DNA from: Wuchereria bancrofti
Taxonomy: Eukaryota > Nematoda > Chromadorea > Rhabditida > Onchocercidae
Length of the DNA: 64,000 nucleotides
Assembly (NCBI GenBank): GCA_005281725.1
Contig: SSBO01000007.1
Span: 5,718,619 to 5,782,618 of the forward strand
Direction of reading: 5' to 3'
In this document: one piece after another, positions 43,930 through 57,280 of the stretch
How positions within the stretch are numbered: the stretch's first letter is position 1
Layout of the letters: each line of letters begins with the position of its first letter
The notes under the pieces: model-generated
What the model saw: the letters and a program-made list of their open reading frames with translations, nothing else
What the model was told of the DNA's origin: nothing
The model's database searches: none
Position numbers and translations under genes: made by a program

Positions 43930-44010
43930 GTTGTGATAGGCCTAGTGATAGAGATGATAATTACGATCGGCTCACTGATATAAATGATAATTACGAGCGG
44001 CCTATTACTA
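43930..44010 (+). repeat. Short tandem repeat with GATAATTACGA core
   Basis: Units of about 30 bp carrying GATGATAATTACGATCGGCT and AATGATAATTACGAGCGGCC, preceded by a related AGGCCTAGTGATAGA. Diverged and probably two to three copies. Confidence 0.6.
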
Positions 44011-44400
44011 TTATTTTGAATCTATATGACAAGTTCATTCGATAGTGAATGTTACTTATACTGAATCATCATTTGCAATATGTATGACTGTTGTAAATTG
44101 CAATTCCTGTTATTAATTAATCATGATTAATTAATTATGATATATCATTCAACCACATCTTTGGTATCTTAATTAAAGTCATTTTGGGTTAGCCCAAAAC
44201 AAATAAAGCAGATATGCTTTAACTTGAACAGAAGTGCATAATTATCCTTTTAAATCTCATTTTGAGAAGTTGATTCTTATAGATAGATGCAATGGATACA
44301 TTTCACTTGTTTAAACTTCAGGCAATTAATAAATGACTCTGCCAAAGGAATATAATTCCACTCATTATACTCTCTTTTTGTTGAAATTTCTTTTTCGCAG

Positions 44401-44436
44401 TTTGCTCCTCTGACCGGCAATGTTTATAACCTTTGG
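44401..44436 (+). other. Candidate 36-nt exon
   Basis: TTCTTTTTCGCAG acceptor and GTAAGA donor flank 36 bases that are GC-richer than the surroundings, open only in phase 0 (FAPLTGNVYNLW). It lies 0.8 kb before the coatomer start and joins it out of frame, so at most it is an untranslated exon of that gene or part of something else. Confidence 0.3.
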
Positions 44437-45245
44437 GTAAGATGTGTACAAGCATTCTAATATACTTTTTTATAGTTATTTCCGTATATTTTTGATTGGA
44501 TTATGATGTAATTGACAAATTCGAATAATTTATTTTTTCTTTTTTCCTTCTCTCTCTCTCCCTCTCTCTGCTCGAGGGCAACAAAAATTTAAGTTCTTCC
44601 TCTTACTTCCCTAAGATATTTGCAAAAAATAAAAAAAGAGGAGTGAACTGCCAAAAAATATTTCTTTCTTTAATTACTTGAGGAAAGGTAACAGTATCAT
44701 GCTACGAATATCGGAAAATTTTTGATGACAAAATCAGATAAAATAATAGCAGAAAAAAAAATCAATACTTCAAGTTGAATTCCTGGAACAGGAAAGAAAC
44801 GTGAATCCCATAAAATTGATTATTTCGCAGAATCTAACTCCTTTAAAGATATTTTGTAGGAGGACAGAATCCAGAAAATTGTGCTTATCTGAAGAATAAA
44901 ATTTTTCATTGAATTTTCTAAAAAAGAAAAATTTCAGATGAGCAGAACCATTTGAAGAACAAAAATTTCCACAGAATCTTTTGAAAGAAAACCTGGAAAA
45001 GTTGAGCGCTCAAAAAATTCCGGGAAATTTTTATCGTTTTTTTCTTTCTTCCTGTTTTGGGATCGTTCTTTTCATACGTGAATTTGGTTTGATGGATTGA
45101 TCAGTCAGTTGCAATTTCCACGTAATTCAAGCTTGGAGGGTTTCTAGTGTTCTCGGAGTAGGCGTTCGATTGCTGTTATGTGGTGCACGGTTCTTCGGAT
45201 ACGAATTTTAGCGCATACCTCAAAGTTCAAAAACTAAAGTTGAAA

Positions 45246-45255
45246 TTCATTTTAG
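45246..45255 (+). promoter_or_regulatory. Probable trans-splice acceptor of the coatomer gene
   Basis: TTCATTTTAG ends 11 nt before the ATG. A strong acceptor this close to the start is the usual layout of a spliced-leader site in nematodes. No leader RNA gene is seen in the window. Confidence 0.5.
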
Positions 45256-45266
45256 ATTCTCAAACG

Positions 45267-48200
45267 ATGACAATTTTGAAAAAGTTCGAGTCAAGTTCGG
45301 CACGAGTGAAAGGTAATTTTTGGTAGAAAATATTTTTCATGCGTGAAAGCGTGAAAGTGACAGTGAAAGAAAAATGGACAAAATCATCACCCATTCTTGT
45401 ATTAAATTAAAATGAATAAATTATGACCATTACTAAGCGTATTCTATTTCAAGCATTTTAATTACTCGTTTTTATTTGAACTTTAAAATAAAAATAATAT
45501 TTGAATTTTTATTTGGACTTTAAAGTGAAGTGACGTCCATCATTTTTTTCTCCTATTATTATTAAGCTTCATTTTTTAATACTTGCCCTTTCAATGTTAT
45601 ATATCAAAGTTAAATTTCAACAAAATTCTTTCTCCTACCTTTTTTTTTTGTATTTGACATGTAACTTTTTTAAATTGTGCATTGTAATTCCGAATTGTAT
45701 GTTTGTAATTTATCTATTCAGGGATTTCATTCCATCCGACTCGGCCATGGGTTTTGGCATCACTGCATAGTGGTATCATTCAGTTATGGGATTATCGAAT
45801 GTGTGTTATGTTGGATAAGTTTGACGAGCATGACGGCCCTGTGCGTGGTATTGCATTCCATAGCCAGCAACCGATTTTTGTATCTGGCGGCGATGATTAC
45901 AAAATTAAGGTGGATTTTATAGAAGTGATAATTTTTTGTTACTAATATTTTCCGCTTTTGAGAAGCAAAAATGCTGCAGGTTTTAGTTTTCAAAAGTCGT
46001 TGTTCTTTTGACAAATTTTATTTAGGAATGGAGTTTTTTTCATCCCTAAAATTTTTTGACTAATATATTAGTTTAATGTATGTTTCTTGAATATGTTTTT
46101 AACTGAATATGGATTTTACTTGAAGATTAAAATTTTAGGTTTGGAATTACAAGCAACGTCGCTGCATATTCACTTTACTCGGTCATCTTGACTACATCCG
46201 TACCACATTTTTTCACAGCAACTATCCATGGATTATTAGTGCGTCGGATGATCAAACAGTACGAATTTGGAATTGGCAAAGTCGTCACAGTATTGCTATT
46301 TTGACTGGTAATCTATGTATTACTATTTCAATCTCAGTTTAGAGTAATAAGAATAGAAAAAGTTGGTTATTAAATTGGGAACATATTGTGATTTTACCAT
46401 ATTAGCAATTTGCCATTTCTGTTCTATGGATAACATTTGTACCTTTATACTGAAATTCGTACTTTACTAGGTCATAACCATTACGTGATGTGTGCACAGT
46501 TTCATCCAACGGAGGATCTAGTGGCATCGGCTTCTCTAGACCAAACTGTTCGAATTTGGGACATATCTGGATTGCGAAAAAAGAATGTTTCACCAGGAAG
46601 TAGTAACGATATATCACGTGTACGTTCAATGAGTGGCGTAGCTAGTGGTGATTTGTTTGGACAACCCGATGTCGTCGTCAAACATGTTTTGGAAGGGCAT
46701 GACAGGGGTATGCTGGGACGATTTCTTGCAACTAAACGTTGTCATTTCCTATTTTCATTATTTAGAATCCCTTTTTACACAAAACATTTGGTGGAAGTCT
46801 TTTTCACTCACCCACCAATATTATGACTAGGCTAATTATTACTAAATTACATAAGTTAATTTTTCATGTCCATGAATACCACATATAATTTACACTGTCC
46901 AACAAACAAGATATTTGCTTCTAGATTTTTTAATTTAAAAAAATTTTTAAATTTAAAAAAAAATTTGACCATTTTTAATTTAAAAAAAAGATCGATTCAG
47001 GAGTTAATTGGGTTTCGTTCCATCCAACTATGCCACTTTTGGTTTCCGGTGCAGACGATCGTCAAGTAAAATTATGGCGTTATAATGAAAGCAAAGCTTG
47101 GGAGGTTAGCTTATTCTCATATTTTAAAATTCGAGCTGATTGATTTTTTAGGTTTGTAAAGCTTGTCAAAGATCGAAAAAGTTGATCTTTATATCCATGA
47201 TATGTTTCTACAGGTGGATTCTTGCCGAGGGCATTACAATAACGTATCATCAGTACTGTTCCATGCAAAAGCAGAATTGATATTGAGTAATTCCGAAGAC
47301 AAAAGTATTCGTGTTTGGGACATGCAAAAACGCACATGCTTACATACGTTTAGGTAAACTTTCAAAAATGAAGCTTGAAACAGTTTTGCATTATATTAAC
47401 TTTAATTTGCATAATTTTATGCATGGTCCAGGAATATTTTTTGAAGTTCTCCGGCAGATCGCTTTGAAATCTAGTTATGAAAATTTTTAAAAGGAAGCAG
47501 TTTTCGAAACAGACACAGTGTAACTGATTTTTAACGGCATAATTTACAGGCATGATAACGATCGATTTTGGGTTTTGGCTGCCCACCCAACACTGAATAT
47601 GTTCGCAGCGGGTCATGATAGTGGAATGATGGTGTTCAAAATTGAACGTGAACGCCCAGCATATTCTGTACATGAAAATTTAGTGTTTTATGTAAAGGAT
47701 CGTCAGCTGAGACGTTTGGATTTAACTAATAAGTGGGTTTTCAAAAAAGAAAAAAAGTCTCATAAATGTGTGGGAAGCATATCATATGCATAGTACATGT
47801 ATTATGTCTGGTAAATATAGAAGAGACAATAAGGAAATATGTGGAGAGATTTGCATGGGAATTATATTTGAGGAATATTTATGCAAAATTGGAATTAAAT
47901 TAGGGTGTTCGAAGTCCAAAGTTTTGGAGACCATAACTCGTTTCATACTGAGAAGTTTTCAGTAAAGATGTAGCATTAGTGCAGCTTCGTGGCAGTAAAC
48001 TTATGCAACCGTATTATTCACTGCATTACAATCCGGCTGAAAATTCATTCCTTTTGATTACACGCTCGCCTATGCTTGAATATTGTACATACGACATGTA
48101 TAAGGTGGGTGTTAATATCAACTTTATTTTTCTTCCCTCCCTTTCATGTAATTATTGCTTTTGCATTAAATCTTTAGTGTTATTATTATCATGAACTCAA

Positions 48201-51200
48201 CACCATTACATACAACAACATAATCTTTCATATACACATTTTTTTCCTTATGTCACCTTATATCTTTACTTTGCTAATATGCAAAATCGAAAAAGTAGTT
48301 AAAATAAGCTATTGCAGGTATCAAAAGATGCATCTGATAGTAGCGGTGAGGCTTCGGAAGGTAAGCGTTCTCCTGGTGTGGCTGCGATCTGGGTAGCACG
48401 CAATCGTTTTGCTGTCCTGGACAAAAATCAGCAAGTTTGTCTAAACGACCAGTAAATTTAAGCTATAGCATTGGAGTTAAAAGCTGTTTCTTTTATATAT
48501 TTACCATTTTTAGAATCAAATTTATCATTTCAGATTACAATCAGAGATTTGTCAAATCGTGAAAATCGAAAGATTGAACAAAGCGTTCCAGTTGATGATA
48601 TTTTCTATGCTGGAACTGGACTTTTGCTTCTGAAAAATAGCGAAGGTATTCAGCTATTTGATATCCAACAAAAGCGCACCCTGGCTTCAGCAAAGATTCC
48701 CAAGGTTAGTCAAGGTTGCCAAAACTGCACAAAATTGCGCAATTCAAAGGAGAGATTCAAAATTGCAAAATCAAGTTTTTTTAATGAAAAATTATTAGAC
48801 AAGTCTTGTCGTGAGCTCAGTTTATTTAATCATAATTCAGTCTAATCATGTGTTTTACCATCGGACTGAATTTATTGTTCCATTTAGAGGTCCTGATTTA
48901 TGTTGCTTGCAATGTATATGTGCATTCAAATTACAGGTGAAATATGTGATTTGGTCGAAGAATTTGGAATATGCAGCTTTATTTAGCAAGCACACTTTAA
49001 CTTTGGTGTCACGTAAATTACAAGTAATTACTGACGACTTTTTACCTTGAAACTTATAATAATTTTCATGTATCTTGAAGCTTGTAAGAATTTTTAAAAA
49101 TTCAGTGCTACTGGAAGATAACTTTAAGCATATTTAGTTAAACTGGTGTATTACGCAGTGTGTCGCAATATGACTTTCAGATTTTATGCACTGTGCAAGA
49201 GTCAACTCGTTTAAAGAGTGGTGCTTGGGAAGAAGAAGGTGTTTTCCTCTACACCACCAGTAATCATATCAAATATGCATTAGCAGTAGGTGATCATGGC
49301 ATAATTAGAACGTTGGATGTACCGGTATATGTACTTGCAGTTCGTGGTGAAAATTTGTATTGCTTGAATCGGTAGGTCTTTGTTTCTTTATTTTTAGAAA
49401 TCTTCAAAAAAGGAACAAACTATTCGACATTTTTTTTTTTGAAGGTTGTTTACGTTGTCACTGCAGATTTTGATTGGAGAGAAAGTTGATGAAAGAAAAA
49501 ACTGAATTAGCTTAGGATGATATAAGGTCTACTGAAAGCAGAACAAGAAATAAGGAGGATAAAGCAAGAAATGTTACATAAATTTTATGCAGGAAATCTC
49601 GAAGTGTTTACATTTTCAGCGAAGCTGCACCAGTCGAAGTACCTATTGATCCAACAGAATACCGATTTAAATTAGCGCTGATAAATCGTCGTTATGATGA
49701 GGTTACTAGAATTCAATTAAATATGAAAATATTAGTGATGACCAAGAATTAAAAAGTTGCTTGTTTTGAAATTTGATACTGTTGCTCACAAATGCGTATT
49801 TATCCGAAATAAGCTTAATAATTATACATCACCTTTAAACTAGAGCTTTTCACTAAATGTTTATTTCAGGTATTAAATATGGTGCGCTCAGCAAATCTGG
49901 TTGGTCAATCAATTATAGCATATTTGCAGAAGAAAGGTTATCCGGAAGTTGCCTTACATTTTGTGAAAGATGAAAAAACTCGATTCGGCTTAGCACTTGA
50001 ATGCGGTAACCTTGAGGTGCATTTTAAAATACAGTGACTTTGAACGGAAATCTCTAGAAAATATACAGAAGACGAAGAAATTAGGAAGAAATGTTTTGAA
50101 CTAAAGAAGATTAAGAGGAGATGAAGTTAAATAAGACAGAAATGAGCTGTTGCTGTGATAATGATTGGCACTAATGGTTCTCTAATTTAGGTTGCTCTTG
50201 AATCAGCTAAAGTGCTCGATGATAAGGCAGTTTGGCAGGCTCTTGCTGAGGCTGCATTAATGCAGGGTAATCATCAGGTAACTGAAAGCTTAAATATATC
50301 TCTTTTTGAATTCAAATATTTCTAATATTTATCTGAAAAAGTAGTTTTTGTGATTCGTAAGCCAAGAATAAAAAATAGACATGCATATTGCTAGAAATTA
50401 TGCACTTGCTTTGGAACTCTCAAAATTTGTGGAAAACTTGCAATTTTCATTATTTCCAATTTTTTACAGATTGTCGAAATGGCATATCAGCGTACGAAAG
50501 ATTTCGAAAAGCTTTCATTTCTGTACTTGATCACTGGTAATATGGAGAAACTGCAAAAAATGATGAAAATTGCGCAAATTCGCAAAGTATGGATCATTTT
50601 CAAAAAAATTATGGAAAAGAAATTGATCCTGCATAGATTCAATCAAGCATCAAGAATTGGGTTTTATCATAAAAGCATTTAGAATTTCGTAATTTTAAGG
50701 AGCGCATGCTTTATATAACTGGCATAACTGTAATTGCTGTTTCTTCATATTGATATTTTTGCTCAGCTTCTTACATAATTTATAAAAATAATTTGAATAT
50801 CACTGCAACTGTAAGTCTATCGTATATGACTATTTAAAATTTGAACAAGTCTAAAGACTAGACTATCGGTAATAAGAAAATATCTTGTATAAGTGCTGAA
50901 CAAGGTCTGTTTGGTTAACATCTGAGGTTTTAATTGTCTTTTTTACCCTGTTATCACATTCAGTTTATTGAAATGATATTTTAAGGATATAAGTGGACAT
51001 TATCAAACCGCACTTCTTCTTGGTGATGTTGGCGAGCGTATTAAAAGTACGGTTCATTATTTCCACCAGTGGTGAATATTTGGGGAAATATTTGGGAATT
51101 TCATGAAGTTTTCGGAAGCCAAAACTATTATTATTATTTTCAAATTCCAAAGATTGGTTTTAGTTTTGAAAGATGTTGGACAGATTTCTTTGGCATATCT

Positions 51201-52733
51201 GACTGCGGCAACACATGGATTCAACGAAGCTAAGCAGTTGAAAGAGGAGTTGTTAGCAAGAGGACAAAACTTGCCACCAGTTGATCCGAATGCTCGCTTA
51301 TTGGTTCCACCACCACCAATCAAACAGGTTTGTGCCCGATTTTTTTGTTTTTGAATTTTCTAATAATTTCTAAGTCATACTTCATGTTTAATCTGACTCA
51401 GTTCTCAAAGAATTTCTTGTTTCTATATTAAATGTGTTATTTTTCTACTTGAGAAATTAGTTCTTTAATTATATATATTTTATTTACCATAATTATTATT
51501 TGAGATGGAGGATTTACCATAATTCTTATTTGAGATGGAGGATAACTGGCCGTTGCTGACGATGTTACGTGGTCCGTTTGATGCACATCTTATCACAGGA
51601 AATCTAGCAAATGTTGGTGATAAAGCATCTCGAGCAGCTGCTGCATTTGCACACGCCAGTGATGACGTTGATTTGGTGAGAAATATTTGCTAAATTCTGG
51701 TTTAATTTCCAGTTGTATTGAGATGACTTTTTAAAATAGGTCTGAAGTTTTACAAATAAATCTCTTTGCCCTTTCAAAAAAAGTAAATTTTGTTTGGTGT
51801 TTCAAAGTTAATCGGATTTTCAGGCTGGTGATGCTTGGGGCAGTGATGACATAATGTTGGATGAGGAGGATAATCCGGATATCGATGAGGATGAAATGCA
51901 CAGCGTTGCAAGTGAGAAAGAAGATAAAGAAGGTGGCTGGGATGTAAGTGCTGACTTTGTTTCCCTTCAATGTACATTCAAGTTAAGGTTGAACGGACAT
52001 GTAATTATTAAGCTGAATTTTGCTTTTTATGAGAAATTGTTTATTATGTCATGCATATCTAAATATATTTAACTATATTAGTTGGTCAGAGCGGGTAACC
52101 CGACATAGAGGGAATAACTTGAGGTTGTTCAGTGCTTCAATAAGACTGTCATTATCTATGTAGCAGCTGTTTTTATGATGCGTTTAATTTTTCTGTTATT
52201 GCAATTCTAGGTAGATGATGATCTAGCTCTCCCAGCCGATGTTGACATAAAATCTGGAGGAGGTAATGACAATTTTTATACGGCACCATCACGGGGACAG
52301 CCACCGTCAGTTTATTGGCCAAACAATTCCAGGTGACAAGAATAAGTCTTTTCCTCACAGATTCGTTAAATCTCAAAGTTACAGTAATATGTGGAATAAT
52401 GAATATCTGCTATTTGCATGACTCAGACACTTCTTACCATTAAATGCTTCACATTTCTTTATCCAGTAGAATTTTCTACAGTTCACTATTATTTTAATTT
52501 TATTGGTATTTGCAATGAGATAGGTTTTCACTCATTAAATGCGTTTTAGGTTGGTTGCAGATCACGTTGCGTCAGGTGCTTTTGATAGTGCTGCACGGTT
52601 GTTACGTGATCAGCTTGGTATTACTCACATTGAACCGTTCAAACAACTTTTCTTAACGGCTTATGCAAGGTTAGTTAGCAGTATTATGGTCATTCTGCTG
52701 AAATGTCGTTGAAGTTCAGTTTATTTTGTGTAG

Positions 52734-52769
<36 letters not shown>

Positions 52770-55055
52770 TTAAAGTGATTAAAATAACTTTTCAGGAATG
52801 ATGTGCAATTAATAATTTCATTCCAGATCACGCGCCACATATGAAGGTCTACCGAGTGCTGGCCCAAACTTTGTTTATCGGTTGCGTAACTGGCAAGATG
52901 GTGGTGGTCGAAGTGGATTACCAGCTGTTAACTTACAACTTAGCGATTTAGCTACACGTCTTCAAACGTGCTATCATCTTACAACTAGTGGTAAATTCAA
53001 TGAAGCTGTTGAGAAGTTACGTCAGTTATTGCTATCTGTTCCGTTACTGATTGTGGATTCAAAGCAAGAAGTTGGTTGCCGTTCCTTTCTTTGCACTTCA
53101 CATGATCTTATCTGTGTTTGTAACAATTTAATTATTCATTTTTGAAGATTCCAAACTTGCGAATAAAGTATTTTAGATCATATAGTGTTTATAGGGAATT
53201 TCTCCTCTTTTTCGTTTTAATTCCGAATACTTTAGAAAAAAGCCTGCTTCTGGAATTTTGTAGATGGCAGAAGCTCAGCAACTAGTTGATATTTGCCGTG
53301 AATATTTGGTGGGTTTGTTGATGGAAATCGCACGAAAAGATTTACCAAAAGTAGTTGAAAATGCAAAACGAAATGCGGAAATGGCTGCATATTTTACACA
53401 CTGTCAACTTCAGCCGGTATATTTTCTTTCGAATGGCTAGTGACAGTTTGTTCATTAAATAACATTAACTTAATGATAGTAGTGTAAACGAGGAATATGC
53501 GAGATAAATTGTGAATGAGAAATGGAAAAAAATAGAATAACTTGGAAAATATGAGCTGCATTTCTGGGCGCAGAAATTGAACAGCACCTTGAACTAAGTA
53601 AATAAGATGTGGGCTATATCGACTTTTTCTAGTTAAAAAAAGATTTAGTTTGAATTGTTTGAGTGGGGATGCTTCAGAACATTACGAAGGCAAGTCTTTT
53701 CGCATTCAATGACGAAAGAGGTATTAAATGATAAATTAGTCATTGTACTGTGTTATAACCTTTATCAGTGTTACGTAAATTTTTGGTTATTTTCAAATTG
53801 CGATTTCTTTTTATAACTTTGCGGAATGCAGCTTTGTTCCAGGTACATCAAATATTAACGCTTCGAACAGCGGTGAATTTATTTTTCAAGCTGAAGCAAA
53901 TGAAGACTTGTGCATCCTTCTGTAAACGTTTGTTGGAATTAGGTAAGTTGTCAAAAGTTTAAAAAAAACGAAAGTTTCATTTCACTTCTTTCAGCTACTT
54001 TGTCCCAGTATTTTTTTTTTTGTCGTTTGTAGGACCGAAAGCAGAAGTTGCTGCACAAATACGGAAGGTATTGGCAGTTGCTGAAAAAGAACCAAATGAC
54101 ACGCATGAGGTTTTTCTTTATTTGGAATGAATTTTCTTATACAAAATTGAATAAATTCCATGGAAAAAGCTTTCTATCAAAAATTGATGATATGAGCTTC
54201 ATCTCGGCTGACGTTACATGATTTGTGTTTCAGTTTCCTATATTTTCTATTTGTTACGGGTAAGACTTTCTGTAAAGGAATTTGCGACTAGGATAATGTG
54301 GAATGCATACATAGTGATTGATTGGACAGTTTTCTTTTTTTTTTAAGTTTAATAAGTATTAGGTAATGATAATTTTGGTTTGACCAAGGTATTTAAGGTT
54401 TTTCCAAGTACTAATACTCGTATATATTTATGTTTTTTAAACTATATTATGTTTTCACAAGCACTAATATCCTAATATATTTATGGTTTGCAGCTACAAT
54501 ACGACGAACACAATCCATTTGTTGTTTGCTCGAGAAAATTCAAACCTTTGTACCGTGGAAAGCCTCAGGTTGTCTTTTAGGAATTTTTTTTCTTTTTTTT
54601 TTTGTGTATGTGTAAAAGACGTTTAATAGTTTTTGGGAAAATGGTAAAGGAAAAATAGTAATGCAACACTTTATTTGTGCAACATTTTAAACCTTGCATT
54701 TTAGATCTTATGAGTAAAAATTCTTAATATAAATTGGAGTAGCGGTTATTTAATAATAAGCATCCTTGGAAGGTGAATGTTTAATTCGAATTAGGTAAGC
54801 AGTGGACTGTCGGCAGGAATTGGTGTACACTGAATGTCCGATATTGTTATTTGCTGTGAACAGTCAAATCATTAAGTTTCGGTGCAACTCTACCTTTACT
54901 TTTTCATTTACCTATCCTTTCAGGTAAAATGTCCGTTCTGTGGTGCATCATACTCACCTGATATTACCGGTGAGATATGTGATGTTTGTCAAGTAGCTGA
55001 AGTAGGTCGTGATGCAACTGGTTTGAAAATTTGCACTATTCAAAGTGGCCGATAA
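45267..55055 (+). CDS. copa-1: Coatomer subunit alpha (COPI coat)
   Basis: Largest subunit of the COPI coat for Golgi-to-ER retrieval; its propeller binds dilysine tails. 28 exons join in phase to 1247 aa, near the usual 1220-1230: 45267-45312, 45722-45909, 46139-46307, 46471-46707, 47001-47104, 47214-47353, 47550-47732, 47963-48104, 48318-48434, 48534-48704, 48937-49023, 49181-49371, 49593-49701, 49870-50016, 50191-50277, 50470-50586, 50986-51046, 51164-51327, 51535-51675, 51824-51943, 52211-52332, 52550-52669, 52827-53070, 53264-53416, 53843-53942, 54033-54109, 54494-54568, 54924-55055. Start [19 protein letters not shown] and WD repeats ([19 protein letters not shown]) match [20 protein letters not shown] keeps the Lys, Arg, Glu and Asp hit in human COPA syndrome. 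The solenoid has [20 protein letters not shown]. An acidic linker ([18 protein letters not shown]) precedes the C-terminal domain, which ends with [20 protein letters not shown]. Exon 19 has a duplicated acceptor. Confidence 0.96.
51482..51541 (+). repeat. 30-bp tandem duplication spanning a splice acceptor
   Basis: Two copies of ATTTACCATAATTATTATTT plus GAGATGGAGG with one substitution (ATTATT against ATTCTT). Each carries the TTTGAG acceptor and the first bases of coatomer exon 19. Only the second acceptor (AG at 51533-51534) gives the conserved MEDNWPLL; the first would read MEDLP then stop. Confidence 0.95.
52738..52766. repeat. (TA)n microsatellite in a coatomer intron
   Basis: About fourteen TA units between exons 22 and 23. 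Confidence 0.95.
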
Positions 55056-55160
55056 GAATTTCCCAATTTTTCATCTATAAATTTTGAGGCAATACAATAT
55101 ACTTTCATATATTTGGATTTTTGCTACCATAAGATTTTGGAAAGATTTTGAGGAAGTAGG

Positions 55161-55166
55161 AATAAA
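55161..55166 (+). terminator. Poly(A) signal of the coatomer gene
   Basis: AATAAA 106 nt after the stop codon, the first on this side. Confidence 0.5.
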
Positions 55167-57274
55167 AGAAAAGATCGAAATCTTCCTTTCTCTTTGTAAA
55201 ATAAGAAATGAAGCAGTAAAATAATCGATTTACTTGAACCTGCATTTCATTCGGAGCTTTTGAATTAAAAATCTTGAAACTGAGAAAGACTTCATGTGCA
55301 TTCCCATTGTTTCTTATGATTGGTGATGGATTCTTTGAGCCATATTTATTCATTTGTTAAATCGTTTGTTATAAATATATTATAATTATTATATTCTGTG
55401 ATAAACACTCTCTTTTAAACATTTTTCTTAAACACCACAACTTTAGCATTATAATCATCACTCGTATCATAAATCAGGGTGCAAACTAATCACTAGTAAA
55501 GCAACACAGAAGTTTCTGTGATATCAATGACAGTTTTTACTATGAATTAGCATAATATGTTAGCATTAACAAATAAAACAATGCTGATAATGATAATGAT
55601 TGTTTTTTTATCACATATGGTATTAAATTCTTACTTTCTTAATTTTTTCTTTTGTTTTTTTATTTTTTATCATTTAGGGAAATCTTTGAAATTTAGCGAA
55701 AACAGAGTGAAAAAATCTAAGAAAGCAAACATTTTTTTTAAAAGCTTTTTTTATCATCTAGGGGAATCTTTAAATATAATAGCGAGAGAAAACGATGAAA
55801 AAAAAACCGAATATTTTCATAACCCTTGTATCCTTTTTTTCTCGATTAATAATAGATTGTGTAAAGAGCAGAACTAAAAGAGCCCAAGTTACTAGTATTA
55901 TCTGGTATTGATAGGTGTTGGAATTGTTACTTTTGGTTTATACCTTTTTCCTTTTTTCAAATCATTTTTTTTTCAAAAGTTACCACACTGAAATTGCGAA
56001 GATATAAATGAGTATAATCATTTACTCTAAAACTATGCCATTGCGAATTGTACCACATTAGAATTGCATGTTAAGATGAATTCGGAATTCTCTTTTAAAC
56101 TACCTAAATTATCAGTCAAATGTTAAAATGAATATAATCATTTAACATGTAACTCTAATAAGTTAAGAACAGAACTCGGTATTTTATATAAATTTAACAT
56201 TACAGTATCCATACAAAAAGAAATCAATTTTAAAATAGTTTTTATTTTATGCAAACATTTCATAATGATATTTTATTATCTATAAATTGTTAAACGTCCA
56301 ACAAGCACAATTAGCTAAAATGTTTAGATGTACTTATGATTTTTGTTTTTTCTCTCCCACCCCCTTACCACTACTATTTAAAGTGAAAAAAGAAAAGTTT
56401 AATCTATCCAAAATGTTATTTCTCCCTTTTATTTTGATGTAAAAATACAACGACAATTTGCATGAAATCCATTTCTTCGTGTACTTTGAAAAGGCTTTTT
56501 TTTTAATCGAATATAATGTTTTTCTTTTTGTATTGTAGCGTTTTTTTTTTGACAAAAGTAGAAAAAATTAGCACAACAATTTAATAAGAGGAAAACTGCT
56601 AAACAAAAATTAATCACTCAATTTAGTATTAAAAATTAATAACTGAAATTAATATGATTGTTATAAAAAATTAATGTTTAAATTTAAATTTGAACTTTAA
56701 ATTTAATCTCATTTCAACACTATTTTAACATATTTTCCTGAACGAAAAAATTTTACAAATTATTACAAATCCTGAAATTTTTTGAATTTTGCCTGAAATT
56801 TATTTTGAAGTTTTGACGATATTGATTATTAAATACTATAAAAATCTTAAGTTATTTCAAATTTGCATTGTTATCAGATATTTGAGTACTTTTGAATATT
56901 ATAACATTTATAATATTGTTACCATTATTGGATCGCTTTACTTATTTTCTCGGAATATTACAGTAACTGATCGATACTGTAACAAATAATCTATTATTAT
57001 TGTAATAGAGTATTCAATATAACTAATATTTGCTTAGCCTAATTGTCGCATATATTTATTTTTTGATACTCGAAACATTTCATGTTTTCGATTAACTATT
57101 ATCATAGGATGTTATCTATTGTTAACAATAAACTATTGCCGATAATTTGTTCAAATTTTCAAAAGTATTTTGAAAACAAAAGTTATATATTTATGCACGC
57201 ACAAACATTAAATTAAATTAAATTGAAGACAATAATTAATATACTAAATGTTTTAATGCAATATTGAAATTATC
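55167..57274. other. Intergenic span
   Basis: AT-rich without a supportable gene. A word of about 20 bp, TTTATCATTTAGGGAAATCTTT, recurs with changes at about 55667 and 55750. Listed frames here are lysine- and phenylalanine-rich. Confidence 0.4.
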
Positions 57275-57280
57275 AGGAAG

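Larger units (their letters stand above)
42254..45245. other. Intergenic span between phosphatase and coatomer genes
   Basis: Apart from the small open frame at 43501-43632, a short repeat at 43930-44010 and an exon-like word at 44401-44436, I see only AT-rich sequence. The 99-codon frame at 42486-42785 lacks an ATG at its head and is Phe/Lys/Leu-rich. The last 150 bp before the coatomer gene are GC-richer and probably hold its promoter or 5' UTR. Confidence 0.45.
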
